Positions 46,153 to 53,998 are shown, counted from the first letter of the stretch. The stretch: 64,000 nt of DNA from Gallionellaceae bacterium (GCA_028714875.1 JAQTLN010000007.1:38022-102021); one strand, 5' to 3'. Made by a program: numbers and translations. Notes: generated from the sequence alone by a model not told the origin.

Positions 46153-48624
46153 TCAAGTCGGCAATATTCCTGTTTCCTGTAAGATCACTAGTGATGTGGG
46201 CACGGTTACGGGCCAAGTGTCTTCAAGTGTCCCTTCATCACCGTGTTCCAGTTGCTCTTGAATTTCCTGAATGATCGAGACAAATAATGGATCCCCAACC
46301 TGAGGTACCTGTGTTCCATTCCAGATAATTCCGGTGGAAAGGTAGAGTGACATCGCGCTTTCAAATCCGGGTCGAACTGGAACCACTACACGTGCAGCGC
46401 CTGCCCGCAGGAATGAAGCAAAGGTAGGATCGGTATCGTCCCGCATTGCCTCCACGACCCAATCTGCCTTTTTGGCCCAATAGTATGGGTAGAACGTGTA
46501 GGTCATTTCTAGCCACTCAAAGGATTGCTCGAACCACTGGATGTAGTCTCTTTCTGCTTGAGCCACCGTGAAATTGACCTCTGGGTAGTTCTGCGGTGCC
46601 GTTGTCTGTATCGCTTCGCGATCAATAGGCGGCCCATCGAAGTGGTGCTGCTCAAGCATGGCAATGACATTCTTCTTCAACTCGTCTCGCTCAATAGACC
46701 GGTTACGTAAGGGATTACTCCCTTGGATACCAACACCCTGCCGGATTTGCTCTGCGGCAACTTGTTCCTCATAGGCCCGCTTGAGTTCGAAGTAAGCGGA
46801 CATGATCTTCTCGTATGTACTGATCTGCCACTTCTTAAGACCATCCGCCGTGAGTGTACAGGTCACTATCGCAGCGAAGTTATAGCCCCATGTATTTTCC
46901 AGTAGCAGCGCAATCGGCAGGCGGAGGTCACCAGCTCCCGAAATACCCGATGGTGGTGATATGTCCGCATCAAATGCCATACCCGAGCCAGTTCTATATT
47001 CGCTTAGCGCAATATTAGAGGAGCCCACCGTTAACAATGTATCCGTTAACCAGTTGCTCATATGCATCGTTCCTTTGATATGGCTTGCGGCGTAGCCGCT
47101 GGGGATGGTGACTTCTTTGTTTACTTTGTAAATTTTGCGCGCTGGCGTAGCTTCGGTAATGCCCGCATCGGGTTGAGCGGGATCATCGAAAGCGATGCCC
47201 ACATGAACGGTGGAGGGTGGTGGCGCTTCAGCATCCTGAACGAAATACTTGGCCACCCATGAAAGGTAGTTGGATGGCATCAAATCATCGGGTTGAAGAG
47301 GGCGCGCAACAGTGGCACTTCCAAACCCGCCGCGACGGGACGTGTCGCGCAATGCAATGATCGGTTCTTCCGGATTCTTGATTGCACCAGTGGGCTGACT
47401 GGCCTTGGAGATGGCAAATTTCATGAAAGCGCCCGGTTCCGGAACGATAAATTCGAGAAGTAACCTGCGCCCATAGTTATATAGTTGCGCTTCGTACACT
47501 TTGTCTACGTACCGATAAATACCGATCATGTGATCAGACTTGCCGGTGTTGTCGATACCGTGTGTGTTGGTCTCTTCGACTTCACGAACCATGCGAACGG
47601 TACGTTGTGTTTGGGTTCTATCCCGAACGCGTTTCGCTGCCTTATTTATCACCTCGTGAGCGTAGTTCGTAGCAACGCGAGTGGATTCTTGTTGAGAATG
47701 ATTGGCTTCAAATCCAGCGTTGGCCGATGCAGAGACGGGCCCGTATGTAGCGGAAATGTTTACCCCAGCCTCAAAGTGCATGTCGTCAGAAACAACCTTA
47801 TCGACTTCCCTTTGCATTTCGAAACGATCCGTAGACTGATTGTCTTGTTCGTCTGTTTGTTCGTGCTCGGAAGTAACCTGTGTGGTCTCATCTCTCACAT
47901 CCTTTCGACGATGGACACGAGACTTGGACTCGCCTCTCAGCACGTTCTCGATATCAGCCAATTCCCCCATCTCGTATTTTCTTAATTCTTGTCGAACGAC
48001 TTTGAGGTCAGCTATGGCGGGTGGTCTGGCGAGGTCATCAGCGGGCACTGGTACAAAGTCTGGAAAAACCACAACGCAATTCATTAGAAAGTTTCTACTA
48101 TCGTCCGGTGTTGCAAACAATGTAGGTTGCGATACAACTTTTTCGATGAGGCCAAATACGCACTGCAACCGGAGCAACTCATTCCGAAGTCTCGGCTGCG
48201 TATTGGTTAACAATGCAAGCGCCGTCAGGCTATAGAGAACAGCTTGTCGATCGTCCCTGTATTGCTGTTGGTCAATTAGCATATCGGGGGCCATACCCGT
48301 CAAATTCTTCACATGATCAATGAACTTGGCTATTTCAACGCGATCCCCTTGATTGAATAGCCACTGTTCTATATCTGCTACGGGTGTTTTAATGTCTCGT
48401 ATCGACGGCACGAATTCTGGAGACGCAACAAAATCAACCGCCCACTGTCGCGCTTCGTCTCTTGACATCTTCGCCGCCGAGCGCTTTGCCCGCAAGGCAA
48501 GCTCAGAGTGGGAAGTATCCGTGCTTGGAAGCTCGCTTTGTACAGTAATTGCAGAGAGCTTCTCCCCCGTCGCGCGTTGTACTGCGCGAATAGTCATAAA
48601 CCTAAAGATGTCAGATGAACTCAT
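46153..48624 (-). CDS. Cassette C13, first gene: large unknown protein (823 aa)
   Basis: Very large for an integron cassette. I cannot assign a family. Residues 1-220 are helical (WAVDFVASPEFVPSIRDIKT, LYSLTALALLTNTQPRLRNE). Residues 238-270 are charged and rich in Thr, Gln and Asp. Then EAGVNISATYGPVSASANAG (285-304) leads into a long Arg/Gln coiled stretch (about 305-352) and IYRYVDKVYEAQLYNYGRRL (369-388). There is no signal peptide or obvious membrane span. The ATG at 48624 has ggagag upstream; an in-frame extension runs back into the preceding attC and is rejected. A structural or pore-forming role would be guesswork. Confidence 0.8.
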   Translation of the reverse strand: MSSSDIFRFMTIRAVQRATGEKLSAITVQSELPSTDTSHSELALRAKRSAAKMSRDEARQWAVDFVASPEFVPSIRDIKTPVADIEQWLFNQGDRVEIAKFIDHVKNLTGMAPDMLIDQQQYRDDRQAVLYSLTALALLTNTQPRLRNELLRLQCVFGLIEKVVSQPTLFATPDDSRNFLMNCVVVFPDFVPVPADDLARPPAIADLKVVRQELRKYEMGELADIENVLRGESKSRVHRRKDVRDETTQVTSEHEQTDEQDNQSTDRFEMQREVDKVVSDDMHFEAGVNISATYGPVSASANAGFEANHSQQESTRVATNYAHEVINKAAKRVRDRTQTQRTVRMVREVEETNTHGIDNTGKSDHMIGIYRYVDKVYEAQLYNYGRRLLLEFIVPEPGAFMKFAISKASQPTGAIKNPEEPIIALRDTSRRGGFGSATVARPLQPDDLMPSNYLSWVAKYFVQDAEAPPPSTVHVGIAFDDPAQPDAGITEATPARKIYKVNKEVTIPSGYAASHIKGTMHMSNWLTDTLLTVGSSNIALSEYRTGSGMAFDADISPPSGISGAGDLRLPIALLLENTWGYNFAAIVTCTLTADGLKKWQISTYEKIMSAYFELKRAYEEQVAAEQIRQGVGIQGSNPLRNRSIERDELKKNVIAMLEQHHFDGPPIDREAIQTTAPQNYPEVNFTVAQAERDYIQWFEQSFEWLEMTYTFYPYYWAKKADWVVEAMRDDTDPTFASFLRAGAARVVVPVRPGFESAMSLYLSTGIIWNGTQVPQVGDPLFVSIIQEIQEQLEHGDEGTLEDTWPVTVPTSLVILQETGILPT

Positions 48625-48671
48625 AATTTCTCTCCTTCGTTGATGGTATGTGTGGGATAACGATTGTTGGC

Positions 48672-48764
48672 GCCGAACGTTTAGGGTAAGGGGCGCCCGC
48701 GCGCGGACGCAACCACGAAGTGAAGCCGGCTGTTCGGGCGTCCCGCTTGACCCGATTGTTAGGC
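48672..48764 (-). other. attC of cassette C12
   Basis: Cores gccgaac (48672-48678) and gttaggc (48758-48764), with tagggtaaggggcgcccgcg and cgtcccgcttgacccg arms: the second main attC type of this array. Confidence 0.9.
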
Positions 48765-48775
48765 ATGCACATTGC

Positions 48776-49297
48776 CTAGTCCCACATATACTCAGCTCGC
48801 AATATACTGCGGCAATATTCATTAAATTGCGGAGTCATGGGGTTAAACGAGTTGTTATCCCAGTTGATTGAGTCTGATTCTGCCACCAGCGAAGGAGATT
48901 CGCCCTCATTTCCTATGGCGAAAATAAACTCTGCCTCACTGGCCCCAGTTGCGGGATTTTTGCCACCTAAACTTTTTGGTTCGCCAAGCGCCCAAGCATT
49001 AAACCCATGTTTTTTTGAGGTATGGCCGGCAATGCAGAACGTAACAAAATGTACTGCTGTTGGATCAATTCCAACCATTGGTTTTACTAGGGCATTGAAT
49101 TTATGCTTGATACTGTAGATCCGTGAGCTAAGTGGTGATATGGTAACGGTCGAAGCTATGTCACCGACGCCTGGTTTTAATATATCACTTGAAAGAAGCA
49201 CTATATTCTCTGCTGCGGAGACGGGATGATTCATTAAACAAACTAGAAGCGTGACCGCTAATCTGGTTAGAAACGGTGGTGTTGTTGCTATCGCCAT
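48776..49297 (-). CDS. Cassette C12: secreted protein of unknown function
   Basis: A 173-residue protein with a signal peptide (hydrophobic FLTRLAVTLLVCLMNHPVSA, cut after VSA). The mature part begins AENIVLLSSDILKPGVGDIA and contains VHFVTFCIAGHTSKKHGFNA. No family is recognised. The ATG at 49297 has ggagg 8 nt upstream. A longer frame starts inside the neighbouring attC and is not used. Confidence 0.8.
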   Translation of the reverse strand: MAIATTPPFLTRLAVTLLVCLMNHPVSAAENIVLLSSDILKPGVGDIASTVTISPLSSRIYSIKHKFNALVKPMVGIDPTAVHFVTFCIAGHTSKKHGFNAWALGEPKSLGGKNPATGASEAEFIFAIGNEGESPSLVAESDSINWDNNSFNPMTPQFNEYCRSILRAEYMWD

Positions 49298-49326
49298 AAA
49301 ACCTCCAAAGACAGACGGTGTTTGCT

Positions 49327-49417
49327 GCCTAACGTCTAGGGTAAGGGGCGCCCGCGCAAGCGCTGGCAAAGACCAAAGCCGGCATTTTGGGCGTCCCGCT
49401 TGACCCGCCAGTTAGGC
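49327..49417 (-). other. attC of cassette C11
   Basis: Cores gcctaac (49327-49333) and gttaggc (49411-49417). I see no difference from the C7 site at 51944-52034. Confidence 0.92.
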
Positions 49418-49651
49418 ATTTTCTGCCTGCACGAGTGCAACAAGACCATTAAGTGCGGATTTCATTGCTTGTTGTTGTTCGTTAGTAAGGCCGTGGTAGA
49501 CCGCTTGAGATTCCAAATGGGAAAGATAGTTTTGTAGCTGACTCATTACGGCAGGTTGTTGCCGAAGCAATGCTCTCAGCACAAGAGATTGTGCTTTTTG
49601 TACGCCATCAATATATTCAAAATGAGCAATAAGTTCTTCGTTTGTCATCAA
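49412..49651 (-). CDS. Cassette C11, second gene: small helical protein (copy of C7)
   Basis: A 79-residue soluble helical protein, MMTNEELIAHFEYIDGVQKA and on, with Gln-rich LRQQPAVMSQLQNYLSHLES. Function unknown. It starts 6 nt after the membrane-protein gene. The same sequence recurs at 52029-52268. Confidence 0.78.
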   Translation of the reverse strand: MMTNEELIAHFEYIDGVQKAQSLVLRALLRQQPAVMSQLQNYLSHLESQAVYHGLTNEQQQAMKSALNGLVALVQAENA

Positions 49652-49657
49652 CGCTCC

Positions 49658-49942
49658 CTAAGTTTCCGATTTAGATGATTTGTGATGCCAAATTACCCCC
49701 TGCATTTTGTTCTTGAGCAGGAGAGCAAGGTCAAGAATGACAAAGCATGCACAGGCAAACAGCAGTAAAAGAGTTGTAGCCAGCCAAAGCAGCATCTTGT
49801 GATAAATATCAGCGGTTGGAAGCAAGTGCAGTATGGCATTTGCAAAGAAATAGCCTGCCGCTGGTGTGCCTAGCATTGCCATAGCCGCCCAGCGAGATGG
49901 CTTGGTAGGGATTAGCTGTTCGAAAAGGGACAGTTCACTCAT
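49658..49942 (-). CDS. Cassette C11, first gene: small two-span membrane protein (copy of C7)
   Basis: A 94-residue protein, MSELSLFEQLIPTKPSRWAA and on. Two hydrophobic spans are visible, around residues 22-43 (MAMLGTPAAGYFFANAILHL) and 53-78 (LLWLATTLLLLFACACFVIL). The C-terminus is basic. The ATG at 49942 follows the cassette boundary by 7 nt, so there is almost no leader. The same sequence recurs at 52275-52559. Confidence 0.78.
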   Translation of the reverse strand: MSELSLFEQLIPTKPSRWAAMAMLGTPAAGYFFANAILHLLPTADIYHKMLLWLATTLLLLFACACFVILDLALLLKNKMQGVIWHHKSSKSET

Positions 49943-49948
49943 GACAAT

Positions 49949-50039
49949 GCCTAACGTCAAAGTTAACCGGGCGCGCGCGAGGCGGCAACCACGAAGTGAA
50001 CCGGCATTTCGCGCGCTCCGGTTGAACGCCATGTTAGGC
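49949..50039 (-). other. attC of cassette C10
   Basis: Cores gcctaac (49949-49955) and gttaggc (50033-50039), with gttaaccgggcgcgcgcg and cgcgcgctccggttgaac arms: the first main attC type. Confidence 0.9.
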
Positions 50040-50057
50040 ATGGCGGCATGAAATACA

Positions 50058-50099
50058 GCATTGATTTATCCATAAATAAAACAGCAAAACCGTGGTCTG
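50058..50099. repeat. Cassette 3' motif shared by C10 and C5
   Basis: Between the C10 stop codon and its attC, an AT-rich imperfect hairpin is followed by aaaaccgtggtctg (50086-50099). The same arrangement is at 53475-53514 in C5, although the two genes are unrelated. Confidence 0.6.
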
Positions 50100-50131
50100 A
50101 CCTGTATTGTTACGTATTGTTAGTGAAGGTA

Positions 50132-50503
50132 TTATTTGCACTTTGTGTTTTTAATCCCTATCCTCTTAAGGGCTCTTGCAGTGCGTTCCATTTCATTGGC
50201 ACAATCCGAGGCAACCTTTCTGTTATTTTCAGCTTCGTTTACAATCTCTATGGCACGTGCAGGATACCCAGTATCCAGCATCTTTTGGGCGGCATCATTC
50301 GCGTTACTTGATAAGTCATAGGCCAACCTCCATGCCGAAAAGTCATTACAATACTTTCTTTCAAGATCTTTTTTATTGAACCTCTCCAATTTCGCGTATT
50401 CGACACTCCTGCACTCAAGTGGAGTATTTACGGCGAATGATAATTGACTATAAGAGATCACTAATGCTCCGGTAATAAGTAATGCAAGTTTGGTCAGTTT
50501 CAT
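50132..50503 (-). CDS. Cassette C10: small secreted protein of unknown function
   Basis: A 123-residue protein with signal peptide MKLTKLALLITGALVISYSQ then LSFA. The mature part is charged and helical (YAKLERFNKKDLERKYCNDF, NDAAQKMLDTGYPARAIEIV) with several cysteines. No family is recognised. The ATG at 50503 has aggtgg upstream. The 5' boundary of the cassette is a degenerate attC. Confidence 0.78.
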   Translation of the reverse strand: MKLTKLALLITGALVISYSQLSFAVNTPLECRSVEYAKLERFNKKDLERKYCNDFSAWRLAYDLSSNANDAAQKMLDTGYPARAIEIVNEAENNRKVASDCANEMERTARALKRIGIKNTKCK

Positions 50504-50562
50504 ATTCCACCTAAAAGATTGATTAATTAAGATTGTCGATGAGATAAAAGAGCGGCTTAAGT

Positions 50563-50653
50563 GGGATAGCACCAAATTAATCGGGCGTGGACAAGTCGGC
50601 AACCACGAAGTGAACCGGCATTTCGCGCGCTCCGGTTGAGCAATATGTTATTC
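50563..50653 (-). other. Degenerate attC between C9 and C10
   Basis: The right half (aaccacgaagtgaaccggca through the gttgag arm) matches the first main attC type. The cores are altered: gggatag in place of a ctaac core (50563-50569) and gttattc (50647-50653). It is probably inactive. Confidence 0.7.
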
Positions 50654-50662
50654 ATGACATCA

Positions 50663-51331
50663 CTATGAAAGCTTTTTATCCAAGCTCGACGCAATTTCAA
50701 GGACAGGTTTCGCAAGTTGCAATAATTGATCGGTAGTTAGTTTGACTCGATCTCCGCCGTTGAAGCTAAGGTGTTTTAGGTCGGTTGCAGCATGCACATC
50801 GATTGCTCCAGCACGATGGGCCAGCACGTTGCGGAGAGTGTAAACATCGGCAAGATATGTTAGCCGTGGAATAACATACCTAATCTTGGCAGGCGCTAGC
50901 TCACCGAACTTGGAGATACGCTCACCTAGGCCACGAATTTTAATAATTTCGCCATAAAGCTTATTACCCGCATCTGTCCTTGCACTTGTGGCAGGATCAA
51001 AGAGTTTAGGTTTCGACCTGATGAATGCGTCTAGAAAGTTTGCGAAGTAAGTTTCAAAGGACGCGGAAAGAACAACAATTCTATTTGTAATAATGGCTTG
51101 CTTGTATATAGAGGCACGCTGCAAAAATGTGTCTTTCTTAACATCATCGAGACGACCTCGAATTCCAGGAATGTAGAACATATCGGTCAACAAACGATCA
51201 GGAAGCAAAGTGTTGTAGTTTGTTGTCACGAATGACTCTGTAACTGTTATTGATAAAAGCTCTGCCCACATTGATTGGCATGAGTCACCCCACACCGCTT
51301 TAAAATCCTTTAGGTATTCTGAGTCAGGCAT
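50663..51331 (-). CDS. Cassette C9: HEPN-like protein
   Basis: A 222-residue helical protein. RNVLAH at residues 167-172 fits the R-x4-6-H signature of HEPN domains, with N in the usual second position, in a context YTLRNVLAHRAGAIDVH. The preceding helix VVLSASFETYFANFLDAFI is also typical of HEPN families. HEPN proteins are often RNases in toxin-antitoxin or phage-defence systems. No partner gene lies in the cassette. Family membership rests on the motif and helical pattern only. Confidence 0.6.
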   Translation of the reverse strand: MPDSEYLKDFKAVWGDSCQSMWAELLSITVTESFVTTNYNTLLPDRLLTDMFYIPGIRGRLDDVKKDTFLQRASIYKQAIITNRIVVLSASFETYFANFLDAFIRSKPKLFDPATSARTDAGNKLYGEIIKIRGLGERISKFGELAPAKIRYVIPRLTYLADVYTLRNVLAHRAGAIDVHAATDLKHLSFNGGDRVKLTTDQLLQLAKPVLEIASSLDKKLS

Positions 51332-51360
51332 GCAGCGCTCTCATAATCGAGCAATAAAGT

Positions 51361-51444
51361 GGCTAACGCCACACATAAGGGACGTGTAGTGAAGCAGAGC
51401 GACCCAACGAACGATAGTGAGCGAACTTGATGTGATTGTTAGGC
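51361..51444 (-). other. attC of cassette C8
   Basis: Cores ggctaac (51361-51367) and gttaggc (51438-51444), with a distinct 84-bp body (cacacataagggacgtgtag and on), unlike the two main attC types. Confidence 0.85.
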
Positions 51445-51924
51445 GATTTCATTTGCCAATCGATCCAGACAATCTTGCACTTCTTCGCAATAGACATCCT
51501 TGTTTTTATATTTCCTGAAATCTCGATAATGGATATCCTTAATTTTCAAGGAGGCCTTGTTTAGCGCAATATTTTCCTCGTTGCCATATTCCGTGAACGA
51601 GCTTCTAAGTCCATGCTTCGCTTCTCGAAAATATAGTGGATAAACCTTTACCCCATGTTCGATCGCATGCTTGAACTCATAAATGCACATTCGACTATTG
51701 AAATACGATGGCGTTAAAATAGAAATCATTGCATCGCACGACTGGATCAGCTCTTCAATATTTTGCTTCCACTGCATGCCCCATTGAAGATCGATTTCAT
51801 CAATAAGAATGTTGTTCACTGAGCCGGTTGTTTCGTCTAGGATTACAGAAAAGGCTTCTCTCAGCTTTGTGAGCTTATGAGGTTTTTTGTTGTCCGATTT
51901 TGCGTAGCTCCAAAATGCCTTCAT
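51439..51924 (-). CDS. Cassette C8: TIR-domain protein
   Basis: A 161-residue single-domain TIR protein. MKAFWSYAKSDNKK is the first strand and box 1, ILIDEIDLQWGMQWKQNIEE the BB-loop region, and ISILTPSYFNSRMCIYEFKH the conserved segment with the putative catalytic Glu83 (S-x-x-C-x-x-E). Bacterial TIR domains cleave NAD+ or make signalling nucleotides, often in phage defence. No sensor domain is fused, and no partner is in the same cassette. NADase activity is inferred from the glutamate. Confidence 0.85.
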   Translation of the reverse strand: MKAFWSYAKSDNKKPHKLTKLREAFSVILDETTGSVNNILIDEIDLQWGMQWKQNIEELIQSCDAMISILTPSYFNSRMCIYEFKHAIEHGVKVYPLYFREAKHGLRSSFTEYGNEENIALNKASLKIKDIHYRDFRKYKNKDVYCEEVQDCLDRLANEIA

Positions 51925-51943
51925 TTCTGTCTCATTGTGTATC

Positions 51944-52034
51944 GCCTAACGTCTAGGGTAAGGGGCGCCCGCGCAAGCGCTGGCAAAGACCAAAGCCGGC
52001 ATTTTGGGCGTCCCGCTTGACCCGCCAGTTAGGC
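51944..52034 (-). other. attC of cassette C7
   Basis: Cores gcctaac (51944-51950) and gttaggc (52028-52034), second main attC type; no difference seen from the C11 site. Confidence 0.92.
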
Positions 52035-52268
52035 ATTTTCTGCCTGCACGAGTGCAACAAGACCATTAAGTGCGGATTTCATTGCTTGTTGTTGTTCGTT
52101 AGTAAGGCCGTGGTAGACCGCTTGAGATTCCAAATGGGAAAGATAGTTTTGTAGCTGACTCATTACGGCAGGTTGTTGCCGAAGCAATGCTCTCAGCACA
52201 AGAGATTGTGCTTTTTGTACGCCATCAATATATTCAAAATGAGCAATAAGTTCTTCGTTTGTCATCAA
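52029..52268 (-). CDS. Cassette C7, second gene: small helical protein
   Basis: A 79-residue soluble helical protein of unknown function whose translation equals that of the C11 gene at 49412-49651. It follows the membrane-protein gene by 6 nt, so the two form a fixed pair. Confidence 0.78.
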   Translation of the reverse strand: MMTNEELIAHFEYIDGVQKAQSLVLRALLRQQPAVMSQLQNYLSHLESQAVYHGLTNEQQQAMKSALNGLVALVQAENA

Positions 52269-52274
52269 CGCTCC

Positions 52275-52559
52275 CTAAGTTTCCGATTTAGATGATTTGT
52301 GATGCCAAATTACCCCCTGCATTTTGTTCTTGAGCAGGAGAGCAAGGTCAAGAATGACAAAGCATGCACAGGCAAACAGCAGTAAAAGAGTTGTAGCCAG
52401 CCAAAGCAGCATCTTGTGATAAATATCAGCGGTTGGAAGCAAGTGCAGTATGGCATTTGCAAAGAAATAGCCTGCCGCTGGTGTGCCTAGCATTGCCATA
52501 GCCGCCCAGCGAGATGGCTTGGTAGGGATTAGCTGTTCGAAAAGGGACAGTTCACTCAT
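52275..52559 (-). CDS. Cassette C7, first gene: small two-span membrane protein
   Basis: A 94-residue protein with two hydrophobic spans whose translation equals that of the C11 gene at 49658-49942. Function unknown. The pairing of a tiny membrane protein with a soluble helical partner is reminiscent of small two-component toxin or immunity units, but nothing in the sequence proves this. Confidence 0.78.
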   Translation of the reverse strand: MSELSLFEQLIPTKPSRWAAMAMLGTPAAGYFFANAILHLLPTADIYHKMLLWLATTLLLLFACACFVILDLALLLKNKMQGVIWHHKSSKSET

Positions 52560-52565
52560 GACAAT

Positions 52566-52656
52566 GCCTAACGTTTAGGTTAAGCGGGCGCGCGCGAGGC
52601 GCCAACTACGAAGTGAACCGGCATTTCGCGCGCTCCGCTTGAACCGCATGTTAGCG
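52566..52656 (-). other. attC of cassette C6
   Basis: Cores gcctaac (52566-52572) and gttagcg (52650-52656); the first main attC type. The gttagcg core matches the C6 start core at 53366-53372. Confidence 0.9.
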
Positions 52657-52679
52657 TGACACGTCACAGCTCCAACTTA

Positions 52680-53339
52680 TTAGCTATTAGTGTTGTGTTT
52701 GAGTCTCAGCAAATTCAAAGCAAGTAATCCTGTAACAAGTAATATTAGAACATTAGGCTCAGGTATTGGGGCTGGACCTGATGATGAATTAAAGCCCAAA
52801 GTAAGTCTAAGCCGCTCGGTCTGACCAATAGTATTACCCATTGTCGTATGAGTCTGAAGGTCGCCATCGATTGCAAGTCCTACTGTGCCCGGTTCAGCAT
52901 TGTTACCAAGGGCAACGTAGCTAGCAACCCAGTTACCATACTCTGTAGGAGTGCCTAAGAAATTTAATGCAATTTCCGCAAGATTAAGGCCACCAAACCA
53001 AGGTAACTCCATATCAAAAAAGCCTTCAATAGTAAGAAACTCACCATTAATATCGAATGTTCCCGACGCGTTTGAGTAAAACACATCATAAAACTCATGG
53101 CTAGGTACGCCTGCAAAGTCATTGTTGCTTGCACTTAGAGGGTCACTAAGACGCGATGTCAATTGAGAGCTATTGACAGCAAACGTATATGCAGTGGGGG
53201 CGCTGCCACCGGTGCGTTCCCAGAATGTTATTGAATCTAGATTGGGTATATCGTGAACGGGGCCGGCTTGTAGAGTAGTACTAACGCCAGCCAGTAGCAT
53301 CAAATATGCCAATATACGATAATTCCAGTACTGTTTCAT
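52680..53339 (-). CDS. Cassette C6: PEP-CTERM sorted exported protein
   Basis: A 219-residue exported protein. The signal peptide spans about residues 1-25 (YRILAYLMLLAGVSTTLQAG). The C-terminus PIPEPNVLILLVTGLLALNL, then LRLKHN, is a PEP-CTERM signal: a Pro-Glu-Pro, a hydrophobic span and basic residues. Such proteins are processed by an exosortase and usually belong to the extracellular matrix. No exosortase is in the window. The central part (TFWERTGGSAPTAYTFAV and on) is of the beta-rich type common in this group. The ATG at 53339 has aggaga upstream. Confidence 0.87.
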   Translation of the reverse strand: MKQYWNYRILAYLMLLAGVSTTLQAGPVHDIPNLDSITFWERTGGSAPTAYTFAVNSSQLTSRLSDPLSASNNDFAGVPSHEFYDVFYSNASGTFDINGEFLTIEGFFDMELPWFGGLNLAEIALNFLGTPTEYGNWVASYVALGNNAEPGTVGLAIDGDLQTHTTMGNTIGQTERLRLTLGFNSSSGPAPIPEPNVLILLVTGLLALNLLRLKHNTNS

Positions 53340-53365
53340 GATTGTCTCCTTGTAAAAAACCAAAA

Positions 53366-53456
53366 CGCTAACGTTTAGGTTAAGCGGGCGCGCGCGAGGC
53401 GCCAACCACGAAGTGAACCGGTATTTCGCGCGCTCCGCTTGAACCGCCCGTTAGAC
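53366..53456 (-). other. attC of cassette C5
   Basis: Cores cgctaac (53366-53372) and gttagac (53450-53456), first main attC type (tttaggttaagcgggcgcgc and cgctccgcttgaacc arms). Confidence 0.9.
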
Positions 53457-53474
53457 ATGACAAACAAAAAAGCA

Positions 53475-53514
53475 TATTTATTTACCTGATAAATAAATCG
53501 AAAACCGTGGTCTG
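53475..53514. repeat. Cassette 3' motif shared by C5 and C10
   Basis: AT-rich imperfect hairpin (tttatttacctgataaataa) followed by aaaaccgtggtctg (53501-53514), between the C5 stop codon and its attC. Confidence 0.6.
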
Positions 53515-53593
53515 TTTCCCTACCCTATTGTTTTATTATGAATTGCGGGATGGTTTTGCAAAAGGCTCGTTTGTATCCTATTCCGCAAGAGAC

Positions 53594-53998
53594 TCAATCG
53601 TCCTCGCAAACAATACGACTCCCTTCGCGTTTACATGTGCGCCTATTCCGACGGTTGTCTCCGCCCAATCCTAGCGCATTATTAATGCATGTTTGAACTT
53701 GCCTTTCAGTGGTCTCATGTACGCACCGGCCATCAGCCATAGGGCAAGCTCTAAGTGCTTCCCCCCGAAATAATATCCTTTTATTCTCACACCCCTCTAC
53801 CACTCTGTTTCGCTCCTCATTTTGCGTCGTGCCGCGATCAAATTCCCGCATACAGTTATAGAATCCTGAGGTGCCAGGTACCGCTCCAAATGAAATGCAT
53901 TTTTCACGCAACTCCTCAGCGCTAGCCGCAGAAACATTGTAGGGAGTGCTTAAAAGAAATAAACAAGCGAAACCTGTAATGCCTTTGTGCAATTTCAT
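53594..53998 (-). CDS. Cassette C5: small cysteine-containing secreted protein
   Basis: A 134-residue protein with signal peptide MKLHKGITGFACLFLLSTPY, cut after NVSA. The mature part has about seven cysteines (for example KCISFGAVPGTSGFYNCMRE, CENKR, CPMADGRCVHE) and a basic then acidic end (RRNRRTCKREGSRIVCEDD). No family is recognised. The ATG at 53998 has agga 7 nt upstream. About 170 nt of leader separate it from the cassette start, longer than in its neighbours. Confidence 0.78.
   Translation of the reverse strand: MKLHKGITGFACLFLLSTPYNVSAASAEELREKCISFGAVPGTSGFYNCMREFDRGTTQNEERNRVVEGCENKRILFRGEALRACPMADGRCVHETTERQVQTCINNALGLGGDNRRNRRTCKREGSRIVCEDD

Noticed and set aside
48625..48822. 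A longer start for the 823-residue cassette protein
   Set aside because: The extension would be encoded by the preceding attC and lacks a ribosome-binding site; the ATG at 48624 has a strong one.
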